This document shows, in pieces, positions 15,218-24,770 of a stretch of DNA of 38,719 bases. Made by a program: the position numbers and the translations under genes. How positions within the stretch are numbered: position 1 is the stretch's first letter; each line of letters opens with the position of its first letter. The stretch spans positions 1-38,719 of the forward strand of contig NZ_JAMFLG010000041.1 in assembly GCF_023502205.1 (NCBI RefSeq), written 5' to 3'. The DNA comes from Aquiflexum sp. TKW24L. GTDB lineage: Bacteria; Bacteroidota; Bacteroidia; Cytophagales; Cyclobacteriaceae. The notes beneath the pieces are model-generated. The model was given only the letters and a program-made list of their open reading frames with translations. It did not search any database and was not told where the DNA came from.

Positions 15218-18004
15218 ATGAATAGAAATTTAATGAAGGTCTGTACTAGTCTGATGCTGGCATTTCTCCTGCTTCATTCTTCAGCTGTAAAAGCACAAGA
15301 TGTAAAACCCACTACTTCTAAAGAAATGAAAGAAGCGGTGACTTTGCATCAGGAGATGCTTTTAAATTCTCCATTTAGAAATTATCCTGCACGAAATATC
15401 GGCCCAACTAATATGAGCGGTAGGATTGTCGACATAGAAGTAACCAATGATTTCAAAATTTACTACGTGGCAGCGGCTTCAGGTGGTGTTTGGATGACAA
15501 AGGACAATGGTCAATCATTCAAACCTGTATTTGACCATCAAGGTGCGCTCGGAATCGGGGATATGGCTATCTCTCCTTCCAATAGTAATATCATTTGGGT
15601 AGGTACCGGAGAAAACAACTCAAGCCGCTCCACCTACGCGGGATCCGGAGTTTACAAATCAAACGATGGAGGAATGACATGGGAGTTTATGGGATTGCCA
15701 CATTCTCAGCATATCGGTCAGATTCAGATCCATCCCACCAACCCGGATATTGTATGGGTAGCTTCAATGGGTTCCCTTTATTCTAAAAACGAGGAAAGAG
15801 GTCTTTACAAAACAAAAGACGGGGGCAAAACCTGGAAAAAAACACTTTCGGTTGATGACAATACAGGAGTGATTGATTTGAAATTTCATCCTTCCAATTC
15901 TGATGTAATGTTAGCGGCATCTTGGGAAAGATTTAGACAGGCGCATGATTTTATAGGTAACGGCAAAGGATCAACCATTTGGAGATCAGAAGATGGAGGA
16001 GATTCATGGAAGAAATCTGCTTCTGGATTTCCTCAGGATGAATTCGTCGGAAGGATTGGATTTGACTTCAGTCTCGGCAATCCTAATGTGGTCTATGCCC
16101 TCCACGATTACCAAAAAATGCAGGAAAGGGCTGCAAGACCAACACCGACCCAAAATTCTGAGGACTTGAAATTTGAAAATTTCAAAACAATGTCTGCCTC
16201 AGATATTGAAAACCTCGAAAATGAAAAACTGGATAAATTCCTTAGAAGCAATCGCTTTGCTACCAAATACGATGCCGCGACAGTTAAGAAATTGCTGAAA
16301 TCAGGAAAGATTACGCCATTGCAGATCGCTAATTATAACGGAGATGGTGCGGATGCGAATGCTTCGCTTTTCAATTCCGGTGTCATTGGTGCGGAAGTGT
16401 ACCGCTCTGACGACTCCGGCAAAACGTGGGAAAAAGTAAGTGAATCTAATCTTGATAGGCTGTATAATTCCTATGGTTATTATTTTGGGGAAATCAGGGT
16501 AAGTACTGAGGACGAAAATGAAATGTTTATTCTGGGAGTTCCGATTTTGGTTTCAAGAGATGGAGGTAAAAACTTTGCAAGAACAGATACTGTCGGAGAT
16601 GTCCATTCGGACCATCAGTCCATGTGGATCAACCCGAAAGATTCTAAGCATTTGCTTCTTGGAACTGATGGAGGAATATACAGTTCCTTTGGAGGAGGAG
16701 AAAGATGGAACCACCTCAATGACCAATTGACGATCAGCCAGTTTTACTCCATCTTGGTGGATGAAAAGACCCCATACAACGTCTATGGCGGCATGCAGGA
16801 CAATGGTGTTTGGTACGGTGCATCAACCAACAAACCCAAAGTACCTTGGACTTCCCTCATGGGAGGAGACGGAATGGTAGTCGCCGTGGACACCAGATCC
16901 AATGATGTAATCTACACAGGATTCCAGTTCGGAAATTACTTCAGGATCAATACCAAAACCGAAGAAAGAAAATCAGTTACCCCAGGTCATGATATCGGAA
17001 GGGAACCCAACAGATGGAACTGGAGGACGCCTGCTATACTCAGTGGCCACAACCAGGATATTTTCTATATGGGTTCGCAGTATGTGTACCGAAGCTTGGA
17101 CAGGGGAGATACCTGGGAAACCATTTCTCCTGATCTAACCAAAAACAAGAAACGCGGAAACGTTCCTTTTGCCACACTCTCGGTAATTGAAGAGTCTCCT
17201 TTTGAATTTGGAACACTCTATGCCGGTTCGGATGATGGAAATATCTGGATCACAAAAGACCATGGAAACAGCTGGGTGGACATCAGCAAAGGTCTTCCCC
17301 CAAACAGGTGGATTAGTTCCATTGCACCATCACAGCATACAGAAGGGACTGTTTATGTCACTTTGACTGGATATAGGTATGATGAATTTTCTCCCTTTAT
17401 TTATAAAAGTCAGGACTATGGAAAAACCTGGACATCCATCTCGGCCAACTTGCCAAAAGAGGCTGTCAATGTGATCAAAGAAGACCACACCAATCCCAAT
17501 ATCCTTTATCTTGGAACAGATCATGGACTTTATGTTTCTCTTGATGGGGGAAAAAACTATGAATTGTTTCAGGGAAATGTACCCAATGTCGCCATTTATG
17601 ACATGGTAATCCAAAAAAGAGAAAATGACATAGTCATTGGTTCGCACGGCAGAAGTGTATTCATTGTGGATTTGGATCCGCTTCAGAAAGTTGCCCTAAA
17701 TACAACAGCTGAGTCCAAGTTGCTAAGCGTATCAGATATCAGAATCAATCAGAGAAGGTCTTCCTGGTCGGAGGAACCCACTACAAAACCAAAACAGTCC
17801 ATTCTTTATTATGTAAATCAGACAGGACAAACTGACTTTGAAGTGAAAAACGAAAAGGGAGAAAGCCTGAAATCTTGGAGTTTTACATCTGCCAAGGGAG
17901 TGAATTCGACAGATTGGGAATACGGAAATATCGGAAAAGGGAAATATACCATCCTAATAAAGAAAAATTCTGGTACCGATGAGTTGGTCTTTGAAATCAA
18001 ATAA
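15218..18004 (+). CDS. Secreted VPS10/sortilin-like Asp-box beta-propeller protein
   Basis: 928 aa from the ATG at 15218 (MNRNLMKV); a second in-frame ATG at 15233 is equally possible and the TTG at 15194 is unlikely. The signal peptide ends VKAQ. The mature protein is made of repeated Asp-boxes (S/T-x-D-x-G-x-T-W): SNDGGMTWEF, TKDGGKTWKK, SEDGGDSWKK, SDDSGKTWEK, TKDHGNSWVD and SQDYGKTWTS, covering about residues 70-800, which implies one or two beta-propellers. Bacteroidota proteins of this type are often labelled glycosyl hydrolase or exo-alpha-sialidase-like, but catalysis is unproven; binding is as likely. There is no type IX sorting domain at the C-terminus by eye. It is monocistronic with its own terminator. 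Confidence 0.85.
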   Translation: MNRNLMKVCTSLMLAFLLLHSSAVKAQDVKPTTSKEMKEAVTLHQEMLLNSPFRNYPARNIGPTNMSGRIVDIEVTNDFKIYYVAAASGGVWMTKDNGQSFKPVFDHQGALGIGDMAISPSNSNIIWVGTGENNSSRSTYAGSGVYKSNDGGMTWEFMGLPHSQHIGQIQIHPTNPDIVWVASMGSLYSKNEERGLYKTKDGGKTWKKTLSVDDNTGVIDLKFHPSNSDVMLAASWERFRQAHDFIGNGKGSTIWRSEDGGDSWKKSASGFPQDEFVGRIGFDFSLGNPNVVYALHDYQKMQERAARPTPTQNSEDLKFENFKTMSASDIENLENEKLDKFLRSNRFATKYDAATVKKLLKSGKITPLQIANYNGDGADANASLFNSGVIGAEVYRSDDSGKTWEKVSESNLDRLYNSYGYYFGEIRVSTEDENEMFILGVPILVSRDGGKNFARTDTVGDVHSDHQSMWINPKDSKHLLLGTDGGIYSSFGGGERWNHLNDQLTISQFYSILVDEKTPYNVYGGMQDNGVWYGASTNKPKVPWTSLMGGDGMVVAVDTRSNDVIYTGFQFGNYFRINTKTEERKSVTPGHDIGREPNRWNWRTPAILSGHNQDIFYMGSQYVYRSLDRGDTWETISPDLTKNKKRGNVPFATLSVIEESPFEFGTLYAGSDDGNIWITKDHGNSWVDISKGLPPNRWISSIAPSQHTEGTVYVTLTGYRYDEFSPFIYKSQDYGKTWTSISANLPKEAVNVIKEDHTNPNILYLGTDHGLYVSLDGGKNYELFQGNVPNVAIYDMVIQKRENDIVIGSHGRSVFIVDLDPLQKVALNTTAESKLLSVSDIRINQRRSSWSEEPTTKPKQSILYYVNQTGQTDFEVKNEKGESLKSWSFTSAKGVNSTDWEYGNIGKGKYTILIKKNSGTDELVFEIK

Positions 18005-18010
18005 TACCCT

Positions 18011-18040
18011 AGAGGTCCGGAAATCTGGACCTCTTATTTT
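18011..18040 (+). terminator. Rho-independent terminator after the propeller gene
   Basis: AGAGGTCC (18011-18018) pairs with GGACCTCT (18027-18034), followed by TATTTTTT. It starts six bases after the stop codon and ends at the convergent gene's stop. Confidence 0.85.
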
Positions 18041-18631
18041 TTAGAATAACCTGAAACCTGCCGATAAAATGATTTGATTTTGGCGTTGGTCAGTCTGAAA
18101 TGCCACAGAACTTTTTGACATTTTGCTTAAGGAGCTTTCGTACTTAAGGTCAAAAATCAAATTACCCAAATCCATACCCAAGCCTGCCTGATAGCCGAAA
18201 GAGGAAGTTTTATAATCCACTTCCACAGGTACTTTCAGCGCGTCCTCAATTTGATAATCTACAAGTACCGAAGCAATCGGGCCAGCCTGAACCCTAAAGA
18301 AATTTAAAAATTTCAATCCAAACATTATTGGAATATCCAGCCTGTTGAAATTGGCATTGAAATCAGTCTGCACTCCATTGTTATCTGTTTTGATCACCGA
18401 ACCTCCTGTACTGGTAAATAGAATTTCGGGTTGCATAAAAATTGAGCTTCCTCCCATCCTGACAAATAACCCTAAATGATACCCAAATTCGCTATCTCCG
18501 GATTCAAACCCATCGCCATTTACTTTGATATTGGCGGTAGAAATACCTGCTTTTGGGCCAATGGAAAAATCCTGTGCCATCACACTGAAGCTCAGGATTA
18601 TTGCTGAAATAAGAAATAGGAGGTGTTTCAT
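18041..18631 (-). CDS. PorT-like outer-membrane beta-barrel protein (OMP_b-brl_2)
   Basis: 196 aa with a signal peptide ending SVMAQ. The mature part fits the eight-stranded barrel family common in Bacteroidota: it begins FSIGPKAGISTANI, has paired strands GYHLGLFVRMG and SIFMQPEILFTSTGG, the family segment LDIPIMFGLKFLNFFRVQAGP, and ends in an aromatic strand LSAGFRLF for Bam recognition. Function is unknown; members often serve as small surface barrels. Its gene is convergent with the propeller gene, with a 160-base gap upstream to the receiver gene. Confidence 0.87.
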   Translation of the reverse strand: MKHLLFLISAIILSFSVMAQDFSIGPKAGISTANIKVNGDGFESGDSEFGYHLGLFVRMGGSSIFMQPEILFTSTGGSVIKTDNNGVQTDFNANFNRLDIPIMFGLKFLNFFRVQAGPIASVLVDYQIEDALKVPVEVDYKTSSFGYQAGLGMDLGNLIFDLKYESSLSKMSKSSVAFQTDQRQNQIILSAGFRLF

Positions 18632-18793
18632 TTTCTTTAAGGGTTTAGACTGTTATCAATTTAACGAGTTAAATAGAGGAAATTGCCAAAAAAATGATTT
18701 TTTAAGCTGATTTCTCCAAGAGAAGATTCCTTCTGGAAATTTTAAATATAAAAATTGAAACTGTTTTGTTGGGTTTTTTAGCCCCAATACTAA

Positions 18794-19162
18794 TCAAGCC
18801 CTGTCCAATACAAATTGATTTGCAATATTATAGAGCTCGGTGTAGTCCATAGGTTTTGGTAATAAACGGTCAAAAGGAATCACAGCGATGCTTCTGAAAT
18901 AATCAATATCTCCTGCAGTGAAACCTATAATGGGAATCTGACCATTCTTATCCCTTTGTTTGATTTCGGCAAGTAATTCAATGCCGTCCATTTCAGGCAT
19001 CATAATATCAGTGATCACAATGTTGATCCCCTCATCTCCGATAAAAATATCAAGCGCCTCCTGTCCATTTTGGGCAGTCACGACGATATTGTTTCTTCTT
19101 TCAAATAATTTTTGCAGGATAAGCCTGTTTATAGCATCATCATCGACTACCAAGACTTTCAT
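18794..19162 (-). CDS. Stand-alone response-regulator receiver domain
   Basis: 122 aa, a single CheY-like domain with no output domain. The acid pocket is D7-D8-D9, the phospho-acceptor is D52 (VITDIMMPEMDG), the switch Thr is T82 in FTAGD, and the conserved lysine is K103 in LPKPMD. It should receive phosphate from a histidine kinase and act by protein contact, as in CheY or phosphorelay shuttles. No kinase is encoded nearby, so the partner is elsewhere. Confidence 0.9.
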   Translation of the reverse strand: MKVLVVDDDAINRLILQKLFERRNNIVVTAQNGQEALDIFIGDEGINIVITDIMMPEMDGIELLAEIKQRDKNGQIPIIGFTAGDIDYFRSIAVIPFDRLLPKPMDYTELYNIANQFVLDRA

Positions 19163-19261
19163 ACGTTTACGGGTGATCAGGTTAATAAAAGAATTAAATA
19201 AGGTGGTTTGGGCAATCCTAATTTACATTAAAATTTTATCAAAAAACAAATATCCCTATTC

Positions 19262-19290
19262 AAAACAAAAAAGGGCCTAAAACGGCCCTT
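19262..19290 (-). terminator. Strong terminator closing the glmU-to-transporter gene run
   Basis: AAGGGCC (19271-19277) pairs with GGCCCTT (19284-19290). Read on the minus strand it is followed by TTTTTTGTTTTG. It lies about 22 bases after the transporter stop codon. Confidence 0.9.
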
Positions 19291-19312
19291 TTTAAATGTA
19301 TTTAATAACATA

Positions 19313-20701
19313 TCAACCACCTTCTTGAGGGGTTCCAAATACGCCTAACAGATCAAGTAATACCAATGAAATGACGACCGGACAAACCCATTTGATAAAA
19401 AATATCCAGGTTTTTCTTGCTGCACCTGCAAATCCCGGTGAACCAAGAGCAATTTCATCTGCAAAAACACTTATTTTTTTGGCCCATCCCGTGTACAAAC
19501 TCAGCATCAAGCAGATAACTACGACAGCTACTGTACCGAAAGTAAAATCCATGATGTCGAAAAATCCGATTTTGGTATTTCCCAAGAAGGAAAGCGTCAT
19601 ACTGTTAAAGAAACTTCCCTCAATTGAGGATAAAGCCGAGGGAACGGAAAGCGCCATAGCAGCAATACCTACTATCCAAGCTGCTTTTTTTCTACTCCAT
19701 TTTCTATCATCAATTAAATAAGAAACGGGCACTTCCAACATTGAAATTGTAGAAGTCAAGGCCGCTACCATCAATAAAAGGAAAAATAACCCACCGATGA
19801 TATTTCCACCAGGCATAGCATCAAAAACCTTTGGCAATACATCAAACACCAATGCAGGTCCTGCAGCAGGATCTTTACCGGGAAGCAATGCAAACAAAGC
19901 GGGGAATACCATTAATCCTCCCATTAACGCCACCGCAGTATCCATCCCGGCTATCCACCCTGAGGAAGCTACAATGTTTCCATTTTTTGGCAAGTAAGAG
20001 CCAAAAGTGATCATCAGACCCCAGCCCACGGACATAGAAAAGAAAGCTTGCCCCAATGCCTGAAGTATTACTTTGGAATTGATCTTAGAGAAATCAGGAT
20101 TCAGGTAATATTCAATTCCAGCACTAGCACCTTCGAGGGTAACACTCCTGCCTGCAATAAAAACTACTATAATTAGGAGTAATGGCATCAAAAATTTAGC
20201 AGCCTTTTCGATACCTCCTGAGATACCACCCAACACAATCCCAATTGTCATCAAAATAAATGCAAAGGTCAAAGGAATGATATACATCGGGGTCTGTTGG
20301 AACTCTTCAAAATCCACAGGTATATCAATGACTTCTGTGAAAATATAGCCCAGGGTCCAGCCGGCGATAACTGAATAGTAACTCAATACGAAAAAACAAA
20401 CCAACACGCAGAGAATGCCGGCTAGTTGCCAAAATTTGTTCCCTCCTGTTCCTTTGATGGCTCCTATTGGATTTTTTCCGGACAGTCTTCCAAGGGATAC
20501 TTCATTTAGCAACAAAGGAAGACCAATCAACAAAACGCATATGACATATACAAAAACAAAGGCCCCTCCACCATTCTGTCCGGTCAAATAAGGGAATCTC
20601 CATATATTACCCAAACCCACCGCTGAACCGGCCGCAGCCATAATAAATCCAAAACTTGAGCCGAATTGACCCCTTCCTGGAGCATTTGTATTAATCGCCA
20701 T
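19313..20701 (-). CDS. Sodium-dependent transporter, NSS/SNF family
   Basis: 462 aa with about 11-12 membrane segments. The first segment carries the family signature GSAVGLGNIWRFPYL and NGGGAF (about residues 26-48), where sodium and substrate bind in LeuT-type carriers. Further segments include FFVLSYYSVIAGWTLGY and the serine-rich FFSMSVGWGLMITFGSYL. Bacterial members import amino acids or related amines with sodium in the inner membrane. It is the last gene of a minus-strand run, 38 bases after the reductase gene, and is followed by a strong terminator. Substrate not predictable. Confidence 0.93.
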   Translation of the reverse strand: MAINTNAPGRGQFGSSFGFIMAAAGSAVGLGNIWRFPYLTGQNGGGAFVFVYVICVLLIGLPLLLNEVSLGRLSGKNPIGAIKGTGGNKFWQLAGILCVLVCFFVLSYYSVIAGWTLGYIFTEVIDIPVDFEEFQQTPMYIIPLTFAFILMTIGIVLGGISGGIEKAAKFLMPLLLIIVVFIAGRSVTLEGASAGIEYYLNPDFSKINSKVILQALGQAFFSMSVGWGLMITFGSYLPKNGNIVASSGWIAGMDTAVALMGGLMVFPALFALLPGKDPAAGPALVFDVLPKVFDAMPGGNIIGGLFFLLLMVAALTSTISMLEVPVSYLIDDRKWSRKKAAWIVGIAAMALSVPSALSSIEGSFFNSMTLSFLGNTKIGFFDIMDFTFGTVAVVVICLMLSLYTGWAKKISVFADEIALGSPGFAGAARKTWIFFIKWVCPVVISLVLLDLLGVFGTPQEGG

Positions 20702-20739
20702 AGTTTATCAATTTGTTGTGATTTTATGAATTTTTAAAT

Positions 20740-21678
20740 TTAAGAATCGGCTAATTTAAGTTGTTTTGCCAAAATACCAATTCCGGCCAAAAAAGATTTG
20801 GGCGAATACCCAAGTTCCTTCTTCGCTTTGTCAATGATAAAACCAGTTCGTGGTGGACGCTTGGCGGGCTGGGTAAAAAGTGTCGAATCTGACTCTGTAA
20901 TCAGGGTTTTGTCGAGTCCGAAATATTCCGAAGTCTGTATCGCCATGTCATAAGGTGTCAAAAAATCAGCACCTGAAATATTGAAAATTCCCGTTGCTCC
21001 TTTTTTCATAATCAAAATGCAACCTTCGGCAAGATCTTCTGCCAATGTGGGTGTTCTCCATTGGTCGTTGACCACCTTGATGGTTTTTCCTTCTTCCAAT
21101 GATTTTTTGACCCAAAGAATAATATTGGATCTGCTCATATCCTGCGCTATGCCATATACCAAAACAGTCCTGACGATTGCCCATCTGATATTGGAAGACA
21201 ACAAGAGCTTTTCCGCTTCCAATTTGGATTCTCCATAATAATTGACAGGATTTGGAAGAGCTTCCTCCGTATATGGTCCATCCTCCCCGTCGAAAATAAA
21301 ATCTGTTGAAAGATGGATCAGGTGCGAATCATGTTTTTCACAAGCTTCGATCAGGTATTGGACTGCATCGACATTCAAAACCCAGCAGCCTTCCCTGTCT
21401 TTTTCACAATCATCCACTTGGGTCATTGCCGCAGTATGGATTACCGAATCAGGATTCGTAATAGAAAAAACGTCCATCACCTGTTTGCGGTCAGTAATAT
21501 CTAGCTCTATCCAAGAATAACTTCCTTCCCAACTTTCAGGCAATCGTGATTGTCCTTTTCCGGTACCAATTACCTCAAGAGTGGGGTCATTTCTCAGCAA
21601 CCCAACTAATTTTTGTCCCAATAAGCCATTGGCTCCTGTGATCAATACTTTCTTTCTCTTTCCAGATTCAATAGACAT
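20740..21678 (-). CDS. RmlD-like SDR-family sugar-nucleotide reductase
   Basis: 312 aa. The extended SDR fold shows GANGLLG (G15, G18, G21) for NAD(P) and the catalytic Y148-x3-K152 in YYGESK. The segments HTAAMTQVDDCE, LSTDFIFDG and VVNDQWRTPTLAEDLA are those of dTDP-4-dehydrorhamnose reductases. No other rhamnose-pathway genes are nearby, so the true substrate may differ. The start overlaps the cyclophilin gene's end by 11 bases. Confidence 0.85.
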   Translation of the reverse strand: MSIESGKRKKVLITGANGLLGQKLVGLLRNDPTLEVIGTGKGQSRLPESWEGSYSWIELDITDRKQVMDVFSITNPDSVIHTAAMTQVDDCEKDREGCWVLNVDAVQYLIEACEKHDSHLIHLSTDFIFDGEDGPYTEEALPNPVNYYGESKLEAEKLLLSSNIRWAIVRTVLVYGIAQDMSRSNIILWVKKSLEEGKTIKVVNDQWRTPTLAEDLAEGCILIMKKGATGIFNISGADFLTPYDMAIQTSEYFGLDKTLITESDSTLFTQPAKRPPRTGFIIDKAKKELGYSPKSFLAGIGILAKQLKLADS

Positions 21679-22501
21679 AGCCGAATTCTTTTGTGATTTT
21701 AGCTTTTGAAATCAATTCTACTGTGACGATCATATAGATGGGCTCAAGTGGTTTGCTCCTTTCACCTATTGGCACTGTGGCGATTTTCTCCATGATTTCG
21801 AGACCTTTGATCACTTCCCCAAACACCGTGTATTCTCCATCCAGATGTGGTGTACCCCCCACTGTGGTATATGCACCCACCTGCTCGGGAGACAGCTGTT
21901 TTTCTAATGACATGCTGTAAAAAGATTCCAGATTGGTTTTTTCGGAAAGCATCCTTTGGTTGAGACTGTCAAACTGTTGGGTTTGATATAGCCTCGCATA
22001 TTCTTCTTTCAAAGCCACATTGCTGCCGAGTTGGATATATTTAAAATAGGTTTCGGACAATAGCTTCATGTCCGTCACCAATTCATCCTTGGTATAAGTT
22101 TTACCTTGAATAATATAAAACTGTGATCCACTTGACTTCCGCTCAGGATTGACATTATCTCCCATTCTTGCGGCAGCGATCATCCCTTTTTTATGGATCA
22201 AGCCCGGAACAATCTCGGCATCTACAGTTGGCCAAGTGTCTGCAGGTAGAGCTTCTTTGGTAAAAATATCCCCTCCCTGAATCATAAAATCCTTGATAAT
22301 CCGGTGGAATTCGGTCGAATCAAATCTTCCGGCCTCCGCCAAGTCAATAAAATTCTTTTTATGCTTTGGGGTTTCATCAAACAAAACCGCATACATATCT
22401 CCATGCTTTGTCTGAATTTTGATGACATAATCCTTTTCTACTGAACAGGAGAAAAGCAACACAGTCAATAGTACAACAGGGATAAAACTCAGTCTTTTCA
22501 T
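21668..22501 (-). CDS. Cyclophilin-type peptidyl-prolyl isomerase lipoprotein
   Basis: 277 aa. The leader ends LLFSC (Cys19), so it is a lipoprotein. The cyclophilin core is in two parts: FDSTEFHRIIKDFMIQGGD and KSSGSQFYIIQG (up to about residue 133), then HLDGEYTVFGEVIKGLEIME (from about 220). Between them is a charged helical insert of about 80 residues (from YTKDELVTDMKLL to SLEKQLSPEQVGAY). Catalytic equivalents of cyclophilin Arg and Phe are present in FHRII and SQFYI. It should fold or repair proteins in the cell envelope. Its ATG overlaps the hemC stop as ATGA. Confidence 0.9.
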   Translation of the reverse strand: MKRLSFIPVVLLTVLLFSCSVEKDYVIKIQTKHGDMYAVLFDETPKHKKNFIDLAEAGRFDSTEFHRIIKDFMIQGGDIFTKEALPADTWPTVDAEIVPGLIHKKGMIAAARMGDNVNPERKSSGSQFYIIQGKTYTKDELVTDMKLLSETYFKYIQLGSNVALKEEYARLYQTQQFDSLNQRMLSEKTNLESFYSMSLEKQLSPEQVGAYTTVGGTPHLDGEYTVFGEVIKGLEIMEKIATVPIGERSKPLEPIYMIVTVELISKAKITKEFGYVY

Positions 22502-23436
22502 TTTTTTAGATCTGATTTGATTTCTTTTAAAATGTGATCTCCTCCACTTTCCAATACCATTTTCGCCAGTTCCCGACCCAATTCCTCTGCTTGTGATTCA
22601 TGTCCAGATACATGGTGCATAATTCTTTTGGATCCATCTAGGGACACGATTCCACCTTTGAGATGGAGTTTATCAGCCTGATTTTCTGCCAATGCAAATA
22701 CAGGAATACTACATCCTCCCTCCAAGACACGCAGATACGCTCTTTCTGCGAGCAACCTATATCCGGTCGCTTGGTGGTGACAGGCTTCTACGATTTTTGA
22801 TTTGAGTTTGGAATCAAGGTTTGTTGAAGATTCAATAGCTACCGATCCCTGACCAACAGCCGGTGTAAATTCATCCAAAGAAAGTTCATGGCGGATCATC
22901 TTGTTGTATCCCATTCTGTGAGCCCCTGCATAAGCAAGCAAAAGGGCATCGCACAGTCCGGCTTCCATTTTGGCGATTCTCGTTTGGAGATTTCCCCTGA
23001 CTTCTACTGTTTTGATATGGGGATAAAAATGCTTCAGGGTAGCTACTCTTCGAGTGGAGCTTGTTCCCAAAAGAAGTGGTTTGTCAGGGTTGGTATAGTC
23101 AATATCTGTCTGATGACTCAGGATAATGTCATTTTCTTTTTCCCTTTCGGTAAAAGCGATGATTTCAAACCCATCAGGCAACTTGGACTGCATGTCTTTG
23201 GCACTGTGGACGGCGATGTCAATAGAACCAGCGGACAGTTGCTCTTCCAACTCCTCGGTAAAAACCCCTTTGCTTCCGATTTTCGCTATGGAGACATCCA
23301 AAATTTTGTCGCCTTTGGTATCAATGAGGACAATCTCACTTTCTAGTCCTTTTGCTTTGAGAAGGTCAGCGATGTGATACGCCTGCCACAGGGCCAATTT
23401 ACTTCCCCTAGTGCCTATCCGGATCGGTTTGCTCAT
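22498..23436 (-). CDS. hemC: Hydroxymethylbilane synthase (porphobilinogen deaminase)
   Basis: 312 aa, normal length. It joins four porphobilinogen units into hydroxymethylbilane for haem and corrinoid synthesis in the cytosol. Signatures: [14 protein letters not shown] (residues 6-19), the catalytic region [12 protein letters not shown] (D81), the phosphate-binding arginines in [16 protein letters not shown] and VRGNLQTR, and C242 in LEGGCSIPV, which carries the dipyrromethane cofactor. It overlaps rimK upstream by 29 bases and the cyclophilin gene downstream by 4. The other haem genes are not in the window. Confidence 0.95.
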   Translation of the reverse strand: MSKPIRIGTRGSKLALWQAYHIADLLKAKGLESEIVLIDTKGDKILDVSIAKIGSKGVFTEELEEQLSAGSIDIAVHSAKDMQSKLPDGFEIIAFTEREKENDIILSHQTDIDYTNPDKPLLLGTSSTRRVATLKHFYPHIKTVEVRGNLQTRIAKMEAGLCDALLLAYAGAHRMGYNKMIRHELSLDEFTPAVGQGSVAIESSTNLDSKLKSKIVEACHHQATGYRLLAERAYLRVLEGGCSIPVFALAENQADKLHLKGGIVSLDGSKRIMHHVSGHESQAEELGRELAKMVLESGGDHILKEIKSDLKK

Positions 23437-24340
23437 TCTTGCTTTTTTTTTTGGTTATTTTCTTCTCGACTGATTCTTCGATGAACTTGACGATCTCTCC
23501 TGCAATGTTCACTCCGGTCGCCTCTTCTATTCCTTCCAATCCCGGCGAACTGTTGACTTCCAATATCAGAGGACCCCTATCAGACTGCAACATGTCCACA
23601 CCTGCTATATCCAAGCCCAAGGCTTTGGCTGCACTTAGGGCGGCTGCTTTCTCTTCTTTGGACAATTTGATGACTGTCGCAATTCCTCCACGGTGCAGAT
23701 TTGAACGGAATTCTCCTTCTGCACCCTGCCTCTTCATGGCACCCACGACTTTGCCGTTGACAACAAATGCACGGATGTCGGCACCTTTTGCTTCTTTGAT
23801 AAATTCCTGCACGATGATTCTCGCTTTCAATCCATGGAAAGCTTCAATGACAGACTGCCCGGCTTTTTTGGTTTCGGCGAGGACCACACCCAGTCCCTGG
23901 GTTCCTTCCAGCAACTTGATGATCAGTGGGGCTCCGCCGACCCTTTCGATCAGTGCTTTTTCGCCTCCTTTGGAAAAATTGGTAAAAGCCGTCTTAGGCA
24001 TACCCAGACCTGCTTTGGATAATATCTGCAAACTTCTAAGCTTATCCCGGCTTCTGACAATCGCCTGAGAATCCACAGCAGAAAATACACCCATCAACTC
24101 AAATTGACGAACCACAGCAGTACCATAAAAAGTAATGGACGCTCCGATCCTTGGGATAATTGCGTCGACACCTTCAAGTTTTTCCCCTCTGTAGATAATG
24201 TAAGGGCCCTCTTGCTCAATAATCAGATCGCAAAGGGAATGGTCCACGACCAAAGCTTCGTGGCCTGCAGCCCGGATGGCTTCTATCAACCTTTTGGTAG
24301 AAAAAAGGTGTGGGTTTCTTGAAAGTATTGCAATCTTCAT
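23408..24340 (-). CDS. rimK: RimK-family ATP-grasp alpha-L-glutamate ligase
   Basis: 310 aa. ATP-grasp enzymes of this family add glutamates to the C-terminus of ribosomal protein S6, or to cofactors. Visible: the pre-ATP domain with [11 protein letters not shown], the ATP loop [12 protein letters not shown] (about residue 145), [18 protein letters not shown] and the metal site [13 protein letters not shown]. The C-terminus has a basic tail ([12 protein letters not shown]) encoded in the 29-base overlap with hemC. The preceding gene is the RimB-type protease, with a four-base overlap, which supports a RimK-like rather than lysine-pathway role. Confidence 0.9.
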   Translation of the reverse strand: MKIAILSRNPHLFSTKRLIEAIRAAGHEALVVDHSLCDLIIEQEGPYIIYRGEKLEGVDAIIPRIGASITFYGTAVVRQFELMGVFSAVDSQAIVRSRDKLRSLQILSKAGLGMPKTAFTNFSKGGEKALIERVGGAPLIIKLLEGTQGLGVVLAETKKAGQSVIEAFHGLKARIIVQEFIKEAKGADIRAFVVNGKVVGAMKRQGAEGEFRSNLHRGGIATVIKLSKEEKAAALSAAKALGLDIAGVDMLQSDRGPLILEVNSSPGLEGIEEATGVNIAGEIVKFIEESVEKKITKKKSKNEQTDPDRH

Positions 24341-24768
24341 TTTTGTGATTTCTTTGACAGGTTTATAGAATCAACATCCACTAAAAATCTCCCTCTTAAC
24401 AACTTCCTTCCGATAAGTATCGGAATCTTCATTTTTGACCTGTCTGTAAGGGTAAATTCGGCATCAAATTCCTCCCCAAACATAACGACTTTTGTATTCA
24501 CTTTGTACCTCACTTCGGCCTGACCAAAGGAATTCTTTACCACCTTCTCGGTAAAATCTTCAGTCCGAATGAGTTTGTTTTTATATTTTTTGTGCTTTGG
24601 CGAAAGGACTTTGAAGTATAGCACCGGAACAGAATTTTCGGTTTTCTCTTCAGTAAATTCACAATGGATAGCAGACGTATAGGCCCCGGTATCTGTTTTG
24701 GCGGTGACATATTTCAGCCCCCACAATGGCAAATGAATTTTTTCCCTTCTTCCGATTGTCTTTTTCAT
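24337..24768 (-). CDS. RimB-like retropepsin-type protease (ATP-dependent zinc protease family)
   Basis: 143 aa. The single aspartic-protease-like motif is [14 protein letters not shown], with D26-T27-G28, and the later [17 protein letters not shown] matches the flap and hydrophobic-Gly region of the PF05618 family. These proteins, called RimB beside rimK, are thought to process or regulate S6 modification; family members act as dimers like retropepsins. It overlaps rimK by four bases and starts two bases after holB ends. Confidence 0.9.
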   Translation of the reverse strand: MKKTIGRREKIHLPLWGLKYVTAKTDTGAYTSAIHCEFTEEKTENSVPVLYFKVLSPKHKKYKNKLIRTEDFTEKVVKNSFGQAEVRYKVNTKVVMFGEEFDAEFTLTDRSKMKIPILIGRKLLRGRFLVDVDSINLSKKSQK

Positions 24769-24770
24769 GG

